A program made the translations under genes and the position numbers. From assembly GCF_001879105.1 (NCBI RefSeq), contig NZ_MLCF01000016.1, positions 1 to 62,199 of the forward strand: a stretch of DNA of 62,199 nucleotides. The letters run 5' to 3'. The notes under the pieces were generated by a model. That model saw nothing but the letters and a program-made list of their open reading frames with translations, was not told the origin of the DNA and searched no databases. Shown here piece after piece: positions 27,958 to 38,421 of the stretch (positions within the stretch are counted from its first letter, which is position 1; each line of letters begins with the position of its first letter). Origin of the DNA: Mangrovactinospora gilvigrisea. GTDB taxonomy: Bacteria; Actinomycetota; Actinomycetes; Streptomycetales; Streptomycetaceae.

Positions 27958-30216
27958 TCAGAACTTCACAGCGGAGGCGGAGGCCTCGCGGAGCTCCTCC
28001 AGGGAGACGGCGAACTGGCCCTGGATGTCGAGGGCGTCGCCGTCCACCACGCCGATGCGCGCCGCGGGCAGGCTGCGGGCCCGGCACATGTCGGTGAACC
28101 GCACCTCCTCGCTGCGCGGCACCGAGACGATGGCACGTCCCGCCGACTCGCTGAACAGGAAGGTGAACGCCGCGATCGTGTCGGGCACGACCACCCGGGC
28201 GCCGATCCCGCCGCCCAGGCAGCTCTCCACCAGGGCCTGCGCCAGGCCGCCGGCGGAGAGGTCGTGGGCGGAGTCGATCATCCCGTCCCGGGAGCCGGCG
28301 ATCAGCACCTCGGCGAGGAGCCTCTCCCGCTCCAGGTCCACCTGCGGGGGGAGGCCGCCGAGGTGGCCGTGGGCGAGCTGCGCCCAGGCCGAGCCGCCGA
28401 ACTCGTCGCGGGTGTCGCCGAGCAGGTAGACCAGGCTGCCCTCGGTGCGGAAGGCCACCGGGGTGCGCCGCTCCACGTCGTCGATGACGCCGAGGACGCC
28501 CACCACCGGGGTGGGGTTGATCGCGGTGTCGCCGGTCTGGTTGTAGAGCGAGACGTTGCCGCCGGTGACCGGGGTGCCCAGCACCTGGCAGGCGTCGGCG
28601 AGGCCGCGGCAGGCCTCGGAGAACTGCCACATCACCGCGGGGTCCTCGGGGGAGCCGAAGTTGAGGCAGTCGGTGACGGCCAGCGGCTTGGCGCCGGTGG
28701 CGGCGACGTTCCGGTACGACTCGGCGAGCGCCAACTGGGCGCCGGTATACGGGTCGAGCTTGGCGTAGCGGCCGTTGCCGTCCAGCGAGAGGGCGACGCC
28801 CAGGCCGCTGGCCTCGTCGATCCGGATCATGCCGGAGTCCTCGGGGGAGGCCAGTACGGTATTGCCGAGGACGTAGCGGTCGTACTGGTCGGTGATCCAG
28901 GACTTGTCGCCCTGGTCCGGCGAGCCGACGAGCTGGAGCAGGGTGAGGCGGGTCAGCTCCGCGGAGGCGGGGCGCTCCAGCCGGTCCGGGGTGTCGGCCT
29001 GCAGCTCGTCCTGCCAACCGGGCCGGGCCAGCGGCCGGTTGAGGGTGGGGCCGTCGTGGGCGACGCTGCGCGGCGGCACGTCCACGATCTGCTCGCCGTG
29101 GTAGTAGATCTCCAGCCGGTCGCCGTCGGTGACCTCGCCGATGACAGTGGCGATGACGTCCCACTTCTCGCAGATGGCGAGGAAGCGGTCCACCTTGTCG
29201 GGCTCGACGACGGCGCACATCCGCTCCTGCGACTCGCTCATGAGGATCTCCTCGGGAGTGAGCGTGGAGTCGCGCAGCGGCACGTCGTCGAGGTCGACGC
29301 GCATGCCGCCGGAGCCGTTGGAGGCCAACTCGGAGGTGGCGCAGGAGAGTCCGGCGGCGCCGAAGTCCTGGATGCCGGTGACGAGGTTCTCCCGGAAGAT
29401 CTCCAGGGTGCACTCGATGAGGAGCTTCTCCTGGAACGGGTCGCCGACCTGGACGGAGGGGCGCTTCGACGGCTTGGCGTCGTCGAAGGTCTCGGAGGCC
29501 AGGATGGAGGCGCCGCCGATGCCGTCGCCGCCGGTGCGGGCGCCGTAGAGGATGACCTTGTTGCCGGAGCCGGCCGCCTTGGCGAGGTGGATGTCCTCGT
29601 GCCGCATCACGCCGATGCAGAGGGCGTTGACCAGCGGGTTGCCCTGGTAGCAGGGGTCGAAGACGGTCTCGCCGCCGATGTTGGGCAGGCCCAGGCAGTT
29701 GCCGTAGCCGCCGATGCCGGCGACGACGCCGGGCAGCACCCGCTTGGTGTCGGGGTGGTCGGCGGCGCCGAAGCGCAGCGAGTCCATCACGGCGACGGGG
29801 CGGGCGCCCATGGCGAGGATGTCGCGGACGATGCCGCCGACGCCGGTGGCGGCGCCCTGGTAGGGCTCCACGTACGAGGGGTGGTTGTGGGACTCCACCT
29901 TGAAGGTGACGGCCCAGCCCTCGCCGATGTCGACGACGCCGGCGTTCTCGCCGATGCCGACGAGCATGGCGTCGCTGTGCGGGGCCTTCTCGCCGAACTG
30001 CTTCAGATGGACCTTGCTGCTCTTGTAGGAGCAGTGCTCGGACCACATCACCGAGTACATGGCGAGCTCGGCGCCGGTGGGGCGGCGGCCGAGGATCTCG
30101 CGGATGCGGGTGTACTCGTCCTCCTTGAGGCCGAGTTCCGCCCAGGGCTGCGGCTGCTCGGGGGTGCCGGTGGCGTGCGCCACGGTGTCGAGCGGGGGCT
30201 TGGCAGGGGTGCTCAT
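27958..30216 (-). CDS. purL: Phosphoribosylformylglycinamidine synthase II (PurL)
   Basis: A 752-residue small-type PurL that works with PurQ and PurS to make FGAM from FGAR, glutamine and ATP. Signature segments are [40 protein letters not shown] and [19 protein letters not shown] at 30216 overlaps the purQ stop (ATGA), so the order purS-purQ-purL is translationally coupled. Length equals that of the three-subunit type rather than the 1300-residue fused form of enterobacteria. Confidence 0.98.
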   Translation of the reverse strand: MSTPAKPPLDTVAHATGTPEQPQPWAELGLKEDEYTRIREILGRRPTGAELAMYSVMWSEHCSYKSSKVHLKQFGEKAPHSDAMLVGIGENAGVVDIGEGWAVTFKVESHNHPSYVEPYQGAATGVGGIVRDILAMGARPVAVMDSLRFGAADHPDTKRVLPGVVAGIGGYGNCLGLPNIGGETVFDPCYQGNPLVNALCIGVMRHEDIHLAKAAGSGNKVILYGARTGGDGIGGASILASETFDDAKPSKRPSVQVGDPFQEKLLIECTLEIFRENLVTGIQDFGAAGLSCATSELASNGSGGMRVDLDDVPLRDSTLTPEEILMSESQERMCAVVEPDKVDRFLAICEKWDVIATVIGEVTDGDRLEIYYHGEQIVDVPPRSVAHDGPTLNRPLARPGWQDELQADTPDRLERPASAELTRLTLLQLVGSPDQGDKSWITDQYDRYVLGNTVLASPEDSGMIRIDEASGLGVALSLDGNGRYAKLDPYTGAQLALAESYRNVAATGAKPLAVTDCLNFGSPEDPAVMWQFSEACRGLADACQVLGTPVTGGNVSLYNQTGDTAINPTPVVGVLGVIDDVERRTPVAFRTEGSLVYLLGDTRDEFGGSAWAQLAHGHLGGLPPQVDLERERLLAEVLIAGSRDGMIDSAHDLSAGGLAQALVESCLGGGIGARVVVPDTIAAFTFLFSESAGRAIVSVPRSEEVRFTDMCRARSLPAARIGVVDGDALDIQGQFAVSLEELREASASAVKF

Positions 30217-30893
30217 CGTGCGGTCACCAGTCGCTTCAGGATCGAGGTGAAGAAGCCGAGGCCTTCGGTGGTCGGGCCGGTGAGCGGCTCGACGGCGTGC
30301 TCCGGGTGGGGCATCAGGCCGACGACGTTGCCGGCGGCGTTGCTGATGCCGGCGATGTCGCGGCGCGAGCCGTTGGGGTTCAGCTCCAGGTACCGGGCGA
30401 CGACCCGCCCCTCGGCCTCCAGCTCGTCCAGGGTGCGCTCGTCGGCGACGTAGCCGCCCTCGCCGTTCTTCAGCGGGACGGTGATCTCCTGGCCGGCCTC
30501 GTAGTCGGAGGTCCAGGCGGTGCCGGCGTTCTCGATGCGGAGCTTCTGGTCCCGGCAGACGAAGTGCAGATGGTCGTTGCGGGTCAGCGCGCCGGGCAGC
30601 AGATGGGACTCGCAGAGGATCTGGAACCCGTTGCAGATGCCGAGGACGGGCATGCCCTCGCGGGCGCCCGCGATGATGTTCTCCATGATCGGGGAGAACC
30701 GGGCGATGGCGCCGCAGCGCAGGTAGTCGCCGTAGGAGAAGCCGCCGGGCAGCACCACCGCGTCGACCTGGTGCAGGTCGGTGTCGCGGTGCCAGAGGGC
30801 GACGGGCTCGCCGCCGGCGAGGCGCACGGCGCGGCGGGCGTCGCCGTCGTCGAGCGATCCGGGGAAGGTGACCACGCCTACCCGCGCGGTCAT
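30213..30893 (-). CDS. purQ: FGAM synthase, glutaminase subunit
   Basis: A 226-residue class I glutamine amidotransferase. The nucleophile is the Cys in [10 protein letters not shown] and the His/Glu pair is in MPHPEHAVE. It delivers ammonia to PurL. Its ATG overlaps the purS stop and its stop overlaps purL, an unbroken coupled operon. Confidence 0.97.
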   Translation of the reverse strand: MTARVGVVTFPGSLDDGDARRAVRLAGGEPVALWHRDTDLHQVDAVVLPGGFSYGDYLRCGAIARFSPIMENIIAGAREGMPVLGICNGFQILCESHLLPGALTRNDHLHFVCRDQKLRIENAGTAWTSDYEAGQEITVPLKNGEGGYVADERTLDELEAEGRVVARYLELNPNGSRRDIAGISNAAGNVVGLMPHPEHAVEPLTGPTTEGLGFFTSILKRLVTAR

Positions 30894-31135
30894 GACTCCA
30901 CTCGCACGGTGAAGTCCTCGATGACGGTGTTGGCGAGGAAGGTCTCGGCGGCCTCGCGGATGCGGGCGAGGGCCGCCTCGTCGGCGGGTCCGTCCAGTTC
31001 GAGTTCGAAGCGCTTGCCCTGGCGGACGTCGGTGATGCCCTCGAAGCCGAGGCGCGGCAGCGCGCGCTGCACTGCCTGCCCCTGGGGGTCGAGGATCTCC
31101 GGCTTGAGCATGACGTCGACGACGACGCGTGCCAC
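30890..31135 (-). CDS. purS: FGAM synthase, PurS subunit
   Basis: An 81-residue subunit that bridges PurQ and PurL. The family start [19 protein letters not shown] and the ending [14 protein letters not shown] are clear. GTG at 31135 is chosen because GGGAG lies at proper spacing upstream; the GTG two codons earlier would touch that site. It is the first gene of purSQL. Confidence 0.95.
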   Translation of the reverse strand: MARVVVDVMLKPEILDPQGQAVQRALPRLGFEGITDVRQGKRFELELDGPADEAALARIREAAETFLANTVIEDFTVRVES

Positions 31136-31175
31136 TGGCACTCCCGGTGAGATTGGTGCAACGGGTGGAAGGCCA

Positions 31176-31238
31176 GGATAACGGCCGGTGAGGGACGTAC
31201 CGGAGCACGCCCCTCACCGGGTGGCCGGAGCGTTATCC
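31176..31238. terminator. Nested inverted repeats between importer and purSQL
   Basis: The outer arms GGATAACG/CGTTATCC and inner arms CCGGTGAGGG/CCCTCACCGG pair around a central loop. The right outer arm overlaps the stop of the binding-protein gene, so this is probably the importer operon's terminator on the minus strand. It lies immediately upstream of purS, and a regulatory role for purS cannot be excluded. Confidence 0.6.
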
Positions 31239-32915
31239 GGCGGTGCCCACCGTCAGCGTGTTGGGGTAGGGCGGGAACTGGCCGATGGTGAACCCGGCCA
31301 CCTTGGAGCCGTGCATGTAGGCGTTCTTCGAGTAGATCAGCGGGACGACGGGGGCGTCCTGCTGGATGCGCTTGTCGATCGCGGTCCAGGCGGCGGCGGC
31401 CTTGGCGGCGTCGGTCTCGCCCATCGCGGCGTTGATCAGCTTGTCCACCGCGGGGTTGCTGTAGAGCGCGGTGTTGAAGTTGCCGTTGCCGATCTGGTCG
31501 CTGGCGAAGAGCGGCTGGATGGCGCCGAGGGCGCTCGGGAAGTCGGCGAGCCAGCTGCTGATGTGCAGGTCGTAGTCGCCCTTGCCGTTGGTGATGGTGT
31601 CGTAGTACGAGTTCTCGTCCATCATCTTGATCGTCACGGTGATGCCGACCCGGCGCAGCGACTCCTGGATGGCCTGGGTCTTGGCCTCGACGCCGCTGCC
31701 GGAGCTGTCGGCGATCAGGGTGAGCTTGAGGCCGCTGACGCCGGCCGACTTCAGCAGCGCCTTGGCCTTGGCGACGTCGCCGTTGACGGGGGCGTTCCAG
31801 GGGTCGTACTTCTGGTAGCCGTTGAGGCCGGGCTCGATCAGCGTGGTGGCGATGTTGCCGCCGATGACGCTGCCGCCGGAGGCCACCTGGTACGCCTGCT
31901 TGTCGATGGCGTAGTTGATCGCCTGGCGGACCTTGAGCTGGTCGAGCGGCTTCTTGCGGTTGTTCATCACCAGGTAGGCGAGGGCGCCGCTGGGCGAGAC
32001 CACCATCCGCGACTTCGCGGTCGGGTTGCCGTTCACCTTGGGCAGCAGGGCCGCGGAGACCGAGGCGCCGTTGGTGTAGGCGTACTGGTCGTTGCCGGAG
32101 TCGGAGATCAGCCGCTGGTTGATCACGTCCGGGTTGAGGTTGAGGCTGATGACGATCTTGTCGGCCTTGCCGGTGCCCGGGGCGGCGGTCTTCTTGTCCC
32201 AGTGCTTGTTCCGGATCAGGACGCCCTGCTTGTTCTTCTGGTACTGCGTCAGCACATAGGGCCCGGAGGTGACCTGGTGGTTGACGTAGGTGTGGGGGTT
32301 GGGGTCGGACGCCTTGGGGACGGGCGCGAAGGCCGGCATGGAGGCGATCCAGGGCCAGTCGCCGTAGGGCCGGTTGAGGTGGAAGACGAGGGTGTCGTCG
32401 CCCTGCACCTCGATGGAGTCCAGCTGCTTGCCCTGGTAGGGGCCCTTGTACTTGTCGCCGCCCGCCAGCAGGGTCTTGTGGTAGCCGAGGCCCTGGGAGA
32501 GCGCGGGGTCGAAGGAGCGCTCCAGCGCGTACTTCACATCCGCGGCCTTGATCACCTGGCCGTTGGAGAACTTCAGGCCTGGCTTGAGCTTGTAGGTCCA
32601 GGTCTTGCCGCCGTCGGAGGGCGTCCCGGTGTCGGTGGCCAGGTCGGGGATGACCTTGGGCTGGCCGCCGCCGCTGGTGTCCCAGGTGGTGAGGGAGCGG
32701 TGCAGCAGGTGGATGATGCTGATGCCCAGGCTCTGGGAGGTCGCCGGGTCGTCCAGCTCGGGGCTGTTGAGCAGGATGTAGAGCGTCCCGCCCTTCTGCG
32801 CCTTGGCGCTCCCGCTGCCGCCGGAGCCGCACGCGGCGAGGGCGGGAGCGGCGAGGGCTGCGGCGCCGAGCGCGACGAAGCGTCTCCGGTTGAGCTGTAT
32901 CGGCTCACTGGTCAT
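31233..32915 (-). CDS. ABC transporter substrate-binding protein (peptide/nickel type)
   Basis: A 560-residue SBP family 5 lipoprotein. [20 protein letters not shown] is a Tat-like signal with the lipid-accepting Cys at the end. The mature part carries typical SBP_bac_5 features ([33 protein letters not shown]). These proteins bind oligopeptides or related ligands outside the membrane. ATG at 32915 overlaps the stop of the following ATPase gene in ATGA form. It is the last gene of a five-gene importer operon. The ligand is unknown. Confidence 0.93.
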   Translation of the reverse strand: MTSEPIQLNRRRFVALGAAALAAPALAACGSGGSGSAKAQKGGTLYILLNSPELDDPATSQSLGISIIHLLHRSLTTWDTSGGGQPKVIPDLATDTGTPSDGGKTWTYKLKPGLKFSNGQVIKAADVKYALERSFDPALSQGLGYHKTLLAGGDKYKGPYQGKQLDSIEVQGDDTLVFHLNRPYGDWPWIASMPAFAPVPKASDPNPHTYVNHQVTSGPYVLTQYQKNKQGVLIRNKHWDKKTAAPGTGKADKIVISLNLNPDVINQRLISDSGNDQYAYTNGASVSAALLPKVNGNPTAKSRMVVSPSGALAYLVMNNRKKPLDQLKVRQAINYAIDKQAYQVASGGSVIGGNIATTLIEPGLNGYQKYDPWNAPVNGDVAKAKALLKSAGVSGLKLTLIADSSGSGVEAKTQAIQESLRRVGITVTIKMMDENSYYDTITNGKGDYDLHISSWLADFPSALGAIQPLFASDQIGNGNFNTALYSNPAVDKLINAAMGETDAAKAAAAWTAIDKRIQQDAPVVPLIYSKNAYMHGSKVAGFTIGQFPPYPNTLTVGTAG

Positions 32916-34027
32916 GAGTGCGTGCCTTCCGTGTCGGCGGGGGATTCGGCGGGGGATGCGGTGGAGCTGTCGGCCTGACGCGGCACCGAGGGGGCGCTGT
33001 CGGCCGGGGATTCGGGGTGGTGGCAGGCCGCGAGGTGGCGGGCGGTGCCCTCCAGCACCGGGCGCTCGGTGCGGCACCGGTCGTCGGCCTTCCAGCAGCG
33101 GGTGTGGAAGGGGCAGCCGGACGGGATGTCGGTCGGGCTGGGGACGTCGCCGACGAGGGTGATGCGCTCGCGGGCCCGCTCGGCCGGCGGGTCGGGCAGC
33201 GGCACGGCGGAGAGCAGCGCCCGGGTGTAGGGGTGGCGGGGCGCGGTGTAGAGCTCGTCGCCGGCGCCCGTCTCCACGATGGAGCCGAGGTACATCACGG
33301 CGACGCGGTCGCACAGCTGCCGGACGACGGACAGGTCGTGCGCGATGAACAGGTAGGAGAGGCCGAACTCCTGCTGGAGGTCCATCAGCAGGTTGACGAC
33401 CTGGGCCTGGATGGAGACGTCCAGGGCGGAGACCGGCTCGTCGCAGACGATCAGCTTGGGGCGCAGCGCGAGGGCGCGGGCGATGCCGATGCGCTGCCGC
33501 TGCCCGCCGGAGAACTCGCTGGGGTAGCGGTTGTAGTGGTCGGGGCGGAGGCCGACGACCTCCAGCAGGTGCATGACCTCGTCGCGGATCTGGCGGTCGG
33601 TCAGCTTCCCGGCGAGCTGCAGCCCGGTGCCGACGATGCGGCCCACGGTCTGGCGGGGGTTGAGCGAGGAGTACGGGTCCTGGAAGATCACCTGGATGTC
33701 GCGGCGGACCGTGCGCAGCTCGCGTCCGCGCAGCGAGGCGAGGTCGCGGCCCTCGAAGAGGATGCGGCCGGAGGTGGGGTCCTCCAGGCGGGCGATGAGC
33801 CGGCCCAGGGTCGACTTGCCGCAGCCGGACTCCCCCACCAGGCCGAGCGTCTCGCCGCGGCCCAGGGTGAGGTCGACGCCGTTGACGGCGTGCACGGCGG
33901 GCCGGCGGGGCGCCAGCAGTCCGCCGCGGGTGGCGAAGACCTTGGTGAGGCCCTCCAGGCGGAGCAGCGGCTCGCCCTCGGCGGCGGTCGCCTCCGCGCT
34001 CGCCTCGGCGGTGGTGATTCCGGTCAT
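32912..34027 (-). CDS. Oligopeptide-type ABC transporter ATPase (OppF-like)
   Basis: A 371-residue ATPase with Walker A GESGCGKST at 65-73, signature LSGG-type SGGQRQRIGIARAL, and Walker B IVCDEPVSALD. The C-terminal oligo_HPY extension (GCPFHTRCWKADDRC) is present. It pairs with the OppD-like ATPase upstream; start and stop overlap the neighbours. Confidence 0.95.
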   Translation of the reverse strand: MTGITTAEASAEATAAEGEPLLRLEGLTKVFATRGGLLAPRRPAVHAVNGVDLTLGRGETLGLVGESGCGKSTLGRLIARLEDPTSGRILFEGRDLASLRGRELRTVRRDIQVIFQDPYSSLNPRQTVGRIVGTGLQLAGKLTDRQIRDEVMHLLEVVGLRPDHYNRYPSEFSGGQRQRIGIARALALRPKLIVCDEPVSALDVSIQAQVVNLLMDLQQEFGLSYLFIAHDLSVVRQLCDRVAVMYLGSIVETGAGDELYTAPRHPYTRALLSAVPLPDPPAERARERITLVGDVPSPTDIPSGCPFHTRCWKADDRCRTERPVLEGTARHLAACHHPESPADSAPSVPRQADSSTASPAESPADTEGTHS

Positions 34028-35082
34028 CAGGAGGCCGCCTTCCGGCTCGACGGTCGGAGTGCGTCCCGGTCGTCCGGGGCGAGGTGGCAGGCGGGCAGCG
34101 CGGCGGGCCGGTCGGTGGCGCAGGCGTCGCCCTCGACGCGGTCGGTGAAGACGCAGCGCGGCGCGAACGGGCAGCCGGCGGCGGGCTCCAGCAGGTTGGG
34201 CGGGCTGCCGGGGATGGGCGCGAGCCGCTTGCGGCGGTCGCCGTCCAGCCGGGGGGTGGAGCCCAGCAGGCCCCAGGTGTACGGGTGCTGGGGCGCGGCG
34301 AAGAGCCGGTCGACGGGCGCGGTCTCCATGGTGCGGCCGGCGTACATGATCACCACGTCGTCGACGGTGCCGGCGACGACGCCCAGATCGTGGGTGATCA
34401 GGATGGCGGCGGAGCCGAACTCCTGCTGGACATCGGCGATCAGCTCCAGGATCTGCGCCTGGACGGTGACGTCCAGGGCGGTGGTGGGCTCGTCGGCGAT
34501 GAGCAGCTCGGGGTCGTTGACGAGCGCCATCGCGATCATGACGCGCTGCCGCATGCCGCCGGAGAACTGGTGCGGGAAGTCGTCGGCGCGCTCCCGCGGC
34601 CGGGGGATGCCGACCCGGCCGAGCAGTTCGGCGGCGCGCTCCTTGGCGGCCTTGCGGGAGCCCTTGTGGTGCACCCGGTACGCCTCGGCGATCTGCGCGC
34701 CCACCGAGTAGTAGGGGTGCAGGGCGCTCAGCGGGTCCTGGAAGATCATCGACATGGTGCGGCCGCGGAGCTCGCGGATCCGGCGGGCCGGGGCGGAGAG
34801 CAGTTCCTCGCCGTTGAGGCGGATCTCGCCGCTGGTGCGGGCGTTGCCGGCGGTCGTCGAGTCGGGCCGGAGCAGGCCCATCACGGCGAGGCTGGTGACG
34901 GACTTCCCGGAGCCGGACTCGCCGACCAGGCCGAGGGTGCGGCCGCGCTCCAGCGTGAAGTTGAGGCCGTCGACGGCGCGCACGCTGCCGTCGGCGGTGG
35001 CGAAGTCCACGGCCAGATCGGTGACCTGGAGGAAGGGCTCCGGGTCGTCCTTGCGGAGGCTGAGTTCAGGCGAGAGAGACAC
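34027..35082 (-). CDS. Oligopeptide-type ABC transporter ATPase (OppD-like)
   Basis: A 351-residue ATPase. Walker A is GESGSGKS at 54-61, the signature motif is SGGMRQRVMIAMAL, and Walker B is LLIADEPTTALD. A cysteine-containing oligo_HPY tail (CPFAPRCVFTDRVEGDAC) follows. Its end meets the start of the OppF-like gene, and its beginning overlaps the permease stop. Confidence 0.95.
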   Translation of the reverse strand: MSLSPELSLRKDDPEPFLQVTDLAVDFATADGSVRAVDGLNFTLERGRTLGLVGESGSGKSVTSLAVMGLLRPDSTTAGNARTSGEIRLNGEELLSAPARRIRELRGRTMSMIFQDPLSALHPYYSVGAQIAEAYRVHHKGSRKAAKERAAELLGRVGIPRPRERADDFPHQFSGGMRQRVMIAMALVNDPELLIADEPTTALDVTVQAQILELIADVQQEFGSAAILITHDLGVVAGTVDDVVIMYAGRTMETAPVDRLFAAPQHPYTWGLLGSTPRLDGDRRKRLAPIPGSPPNLLEPAAGCPFAPRCVFTDRVEGDACATDRPAALPACHLAPDDRDALRPSSRKAAS

Positions 35083-36055
35083 GGGGGTCCAGGTATCCGT
35101 AGAGAATGTCGACCAGGAGGTTGGCGGCGACCACGAAGAAGGCCGAGAAGAGCGTCACGCCGACGACGACCGGCAGGTCGAGCTGGCCGACGCCCTGCAG
35201 CAGCAGATAGCCCAGGCCCTGCATGGAGAAGACCTTCTCAGTGATGATGGCGCCGCCCAGCAGCAGCCCGATGTCCATCCCGAACATGGTGGCGATGGGG
35301 GTGAGCGCGGCGCGGAGCGAGTGCTTGCCGATCACGATGCGTTCGGGCAGGCCCTTGGCGCGGGCGGTGGTGATGTAGTCCTCGCCGAAGACCTCCAGCA
35401 GCTGGCTGCGCGTCAGCCGGGCGTAGACGGCGGCGTTGACGAAGGCCAGCACGGCCCAGGGCAGGATCAGATGGCTCGCCCAGGGGCCGATCCCGTCGGT
35501 GAAGTTGGCGTAGCCGTTGACGGGCACCAGGCGCCACTGGAAGCCCAGCAGCAGGATGCCGAGCAGCCCGACCAGGTAGGTGGGGGTGGCCACGCCGGTG
35601 AGGGAGAGCAGCGTGGCGCCGCGGTCCCACCAGGTGCCGCGCTTGACCGCGGAGATCATGCCGGTGGCGACGCCGAAGACCAGCCACAGCGCGGCGGCGC
35701 CCACGGTGATGGAGACGGTGACCGGGAAGGCCGTCCCGATCATGGTGCGGACGGGCATCGACTGGTGGAAGGAGTAGCCGAGGCAGGGCGCCGGGCACTG
35801 GGCCGCGGCCTGGCCGATGCCGAAGGAGCGGCCGCCGACGAGGCCCTCCAGGAAGTGCCAGTACTGCTCCCAGATGGGCTGGTTGAGCCCCATGTAGGCG
35901 CGGACCTGGTGGAGCGTCTCGGGGGTGCAGGGCTTGCCGCAGGAGAGCCGGGCCGGGTCGGACGGCATCCAGTAGAAGATCACGTAGGTGACGGCGCCGG
36001 TGATGAGCAGGACGACGGCCATCCCGATCAGGCGGCGGGCGATGTAGCGGAGCAT
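35066..36055 (-). CDS. ABC transporter permease (DppB/OppB-like)
   Basis: A 329-residue inner-membrane permease with six predicted helices; the first is RRLIGMAVVLLITGAVTYVI. A periplasmic-side loop after helix 1 contains paired cysteines (SCGKPCTP, then QCPAPCLG), unusual for the family and possibly disulphide-bonded outside. The EAA loop is near ARAKGLPERIVIGKHSLR. It lies 13 bp after the DppC-like gene. Confidence 0.93.
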   Translation of the reverse strand: MLRYIARRLIGMAVVLLITGAVTYVIFYWMPSDPARLSCGKPCTPETLHQVRAYMGLNQPIWEQYWHFLEGLVGGRSFGIGQAAAQCPAPCLGYSFHQSMPVRTMIGTAFPVTVSITVGAAALWLVFGVATGMISAVKRGTWWDRGATLLSLTGVATPTYLVGLLGILLLGFQWRLVPVNGYANFTDGIGPWASHLILPWAVLAFVNAAVYARLTRSQLLEVFGEDYITTARAKGLPERIVIGKHSLRAALTPIATMFGMDIGLLLGGAIITEKVFSMQGLGYLLLQGVGQLDLPVVVGVTLFSAFFVVAANLLVDILYGYLDPRVSLA

Positions 36056-36068
36056 GGCGGTCCGCCTT

Positions 36069-37031
36069 TCAGCGCCGGGTGCGCGGGTCGAGGGCGTCGC
36101 GGAGCGAGTCGCCGAGGACGGTGAACGCCAGCACCGCGAGGAACAGGGCGCCGCCGGGGAAGAGCAGGTACATCAGGTCGGTCTGCACCCAGTCGGTGGC
36201 GTCGCTGATGGTGCGCCCCCAGTCGGGGGTGGGCGCCGGCACGCCGACGCCGAGGAAGGAGAGCGCGGCCTCGGTGCCGATCCGCTGCGGAATGGAGATC
36301 GCCGAGAAGACGATGATCGGCGCCATCAGGTTGGGCATCAGCTCACGGAAGATGATGTGCCCGGGGCCGGCCCCGAGGGTGCGGGCGGCGTCCACGAACT
36401 CCCGCCGGACCAGCGAGAGCGCCTGGCCGCGGATGATCCGGGCGAAGCCCGGCCAGCCGAAGAACCCGATGACGATGACGAGCAGCAGCCATCGGGGGAA
36501 CGCCTGGGGGACAACGATGCCGAGCGCGATCATGAAGATCATCCCGGGGAAGGCGAGGAACACATCGGCGGTGCGGCCGATGACCGCGTCCAGCCAGCCG
36601 CCGAAGAAGGCCGCCGCGGTGCCGACCACCGCCCCGATGATGATCGAGACGGCGGTGGAGGCGAGCCCCACCAGCAGCGAGGTCTGGGCGCCGTAGACCA
36701 CGAGGGCGAACATGTCTCGGCCCGTCAGCGGCTCCACGCCGAACCAGTGGGCGCCGCTCATGCCGCCCAATATCCCCTTGGGGCCCGAGCCGTTGGCCTG
36801 GTTGAGCAGCCCGATGTGGTACGTGTACGGGTCCTGCCCCTCCAGCTTCACCAGCAGCGGCGCGGCCACCGCCATGATCACCAGCAGGGCGATGAGGGCG
36901 GTGGAGACCAACGCGGCCCGGTCGTGGACGAGTTGGCGCAGGGCGCGGCGCCAGGGCGAGAGGGGCGCCGGCGCCTCCTCGGCTCCGGGCGGGACCTTGG
37001 CCGGTTCAGGCACGGTGGCGGATTCGGGCAT
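36069..37031 (-). CDS. ABC transporter permease (DppC/OppC-like)
   Basis: A 320-residue permease with an Ala/Pro-rich cytoplasmic N-terminus, a first helix at about 36-58 and the OppC-type N-domain. The EAA loop sits in DAARTLGAGPGHIIFRELMP. It is the first gene of the importer operon, so the promoter is in the gap to lsrL. As a whole the operon encodes a complete peptide-type importer. Confidence 0.93.
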   Translation of the reverse strand: MPESATVPEPAKVPPGAEEAPAPLSPWRRALRQLVHDRAALVSTALIALLVIMAVAAPLLVKLEGQDPYTYHIGLLNQANGSGPKGILGGMSGAHWFGVEPLTGRDMFALVVYGAQTSLLVGLASTAVSIIIGAVVGTAAAFFGGWLDAVIGRTADVFLAFPGMIFMIALGIVVPQAFPRWLLLVIVIGFFGWPGFARIIRGQALSLVRREFVDAARTLGAGPGHIIFRELMPNLMAPIIVFSAISIPQRIGTEAALSFLGVGVPAPTPDWGRTISDATDWVQTDLMYLLFPGGALFLAVLAFTVLGDSLRDALDPRTRR

Positions 37032-37644
37032 AGGGGACCGATTCTCTGCGGGGGACCAGTGCGCGCGCCCCGTACGGTAGCGAGGTTGCGCCCGGCCGAG
37101 AAGAGGGCGTGGAGAAGATGAAACGACAACGAAAAATGTGCGGTCGTTTCGACATGGCGGCGCAATCCGTAAAGCTGACGGGTCGTCAGTTGTTCATGCG
37201 TGGACGGCGCGGGGCCGGACCGCGTGCGGGCGCCGACACGAGGCGCTGCAGACCCGACAGAAGTCGACATGTCGTCGCGCGACGAGCCGGACACCGCATT
37301 CGCCGTACCCCATGTCCACCCCACTCCTCGCGCGCGGATTGCGAGCCCATGTTCGTAGGGGCCGCTGGCGGAACCTATTCGAACAGCCTGGGGTGCGTCC
37401 ACTGCACGTCCAGCATGCGGACGGACGACTGAGACGGGCACCTCCGCGGCGACCCGCCGGGCGCCCCGCGCCGACCTGCGACACCGCAAGGCGAAATGCC
37501 GGAATTCCCCCCGCCGGAGGGTTCCTCGAAATACCGTAAGCGGCGGGATAAGCCATTGACCGGGTGCCGCCCCGCCGTCGATGATGCATCGAGCCTTACC
37601 AGCAATAGCGGCGACACAATAATTTGACGTCGGGACGGACACTC
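37032..37644. promoter_or_regulatory. Divergent gap between importer and lsrL
   Basis: This 613-bp gap has divergent promoters at both ends. The sequence just before lsrL is AT-rich for this genome (ACACAATAATTTGACG), which suits binding by an Lsr2-type protein and thus autoregulation. An 8-bp inverted repeat GAAACGAC...GTCGTTTC lies near 37120-37150. A possible open frame at 37109-37432 (plus strand) has no family resemblance and is not called. Confidence 0.5.
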
Positions 37645-37962
37645 ATGGCACAGCGCGTGGCGATCACCCTGATCGATGATCTCGACGGCGGCCAGGCGGC
37701 CGAGACGGTGCAGTTCTCGGTCGACGGCCGGAGCTACGAGATCGACCTCTCCTCCGGCCATGCCGACGAACTGCGCACGGCGCTCGCCCCGTACATCAAC
37801 GCGGGCCGGCGGCAGAGCCGCTCGGGCCGCAGCTTCACCCGCACCGCCGTCCGCCCCGACCCCGGGACGCTCCGGGCCTGGGCCCGCGCGCAGGGCATCG
37901 AGGTGCCGCCGCGCGGCCGGATCCCGCAGCGCGTCTACGACGCCTTCGCCGGCACCGACTGA
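37645..37962 (+). CDS. lsrL: Lsr2-family nucleoid protein LsrL
   Basis: A 105-residue Lsr2 paralogue. The N-terminal oligomerisation domain begins AQRVAITLIDDLDGGQAAET; the C-terminal DNA-binding domain ends RAQGIEVPPRGRIPQRVYDA, with the AT-hook-like Arg90-Gly91-Arg92 that inserts in the minor groove. Lsr2 silences AT-rich, acquired DNA in actinobacteria; LsrL is the second copy typical of Streptomyces. It lies alone upstream of two tRNA-Gly genes. A ribosome site (GGGACGGA) precedes the ATG. Confidence 0.95.
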   Translation: MAQRVAITLIDDLDGGQAAETVQFSVDGRSYEIDLSSGHADELRTALAPYINAGRRQSRSGRSFTRTAVRPDPGTLRAWARAQGIEVPPRGRIPQRVYDAFAGTD

Positions 37963-38104
37963 GCGGTCCCTCCCACCGGAAACGGACTTTGAGGACGTAT
38001 CAGCATCTACCCCCCGCGGGTTGCGCGAGGCGGCCGTCGTTCCGCTAAAGTTCATGACGCACGCCGGACCGCGAGGGGCGCAAGCGCCGAACGGGCCGGA
38101 CGAT

Positions 38105-38176
38105 GCGGGTGTAGTTCAGTAGCAGAACACTGCCTTTCCAAGGCAGAGGCACATGGTGCGATTCCTGTCACCCGCT
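38105..38176 (+). tRNA. tRNA-Gly (TCC)
   Basis: A 72-nt cloverleaf: acceptor GCGGGTG pairs with CACCCGC, discriminator T73, anticodon TCC at 38137-38139 inside CTGCC/GGCAG. The CCA is not encoded. The second tRNA-Gly begins 112 bp later. Confidence 0.96.
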
Positions 38177-38288
38177 CGACGCACGGCCCGGCCTCGCGGC
38201 GGGGCTGGCGCGGACCGCCCGGAACATCGGGTAGAGTAGGTCCCGTCGCCGCCGCCGGCAGGCAGCAGCGCGAACAACTAAACACCAT

Positions 38289-38361
38289 GCGGACGTGGCT
38301 CAGTTGGTAGAGCATCACCTTGCCAAGGTGAGGGTCGCGGGTTCGAGTCCCGTCGTCCGCT
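38289..38361 (+). tRNA. tRNA-Gly (GCC)
   Basis: A 73-nt cloverleaf: acceptor GCGGACG pairs with CGTCCGC, discriminator T73, anticodon GCC at 38322-38324 inside TCACC/GGTGA. T-loop GGTTCGAGTC. CCA is not encoded. A terminator follows at once. Confidence 0.96.
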
Positions 38362-38367
38362 CCACAT

Positions 38368-38403
38368 CGAGGGCCCCGATTCCACCAGGAATCGGGGCCC
38401 TCG
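38368..38403 (+). terminator. Terminator after tRNA-Gly (GCC)
   Basis: The arms CGAGGGCCCCGATTCC and GGAATCGGGGCCCTCG are exact complements around loop ACCA. The hairpin sits 7 bp past the tRNA. Confidence 0.9.
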
Positions 38404-38421
38404 ACGCTTCCCCGCACCGGT

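Noticed and set aside
31176..31238. Purine riboswitch ahead of purS
   Set aside because: The structure is a simple nested inverted repeat lacking the conserved purine-aptamer core; a terminator of the adjacent operon explains it.
37109..37432. 107-codon open frame upstream of lsrL
   Set aside because: The start region MKRQRKMCGRFDMA lacks a convincing ribosome site and the rest is low-quality Arg-rich sequence with no recognisable pattern.
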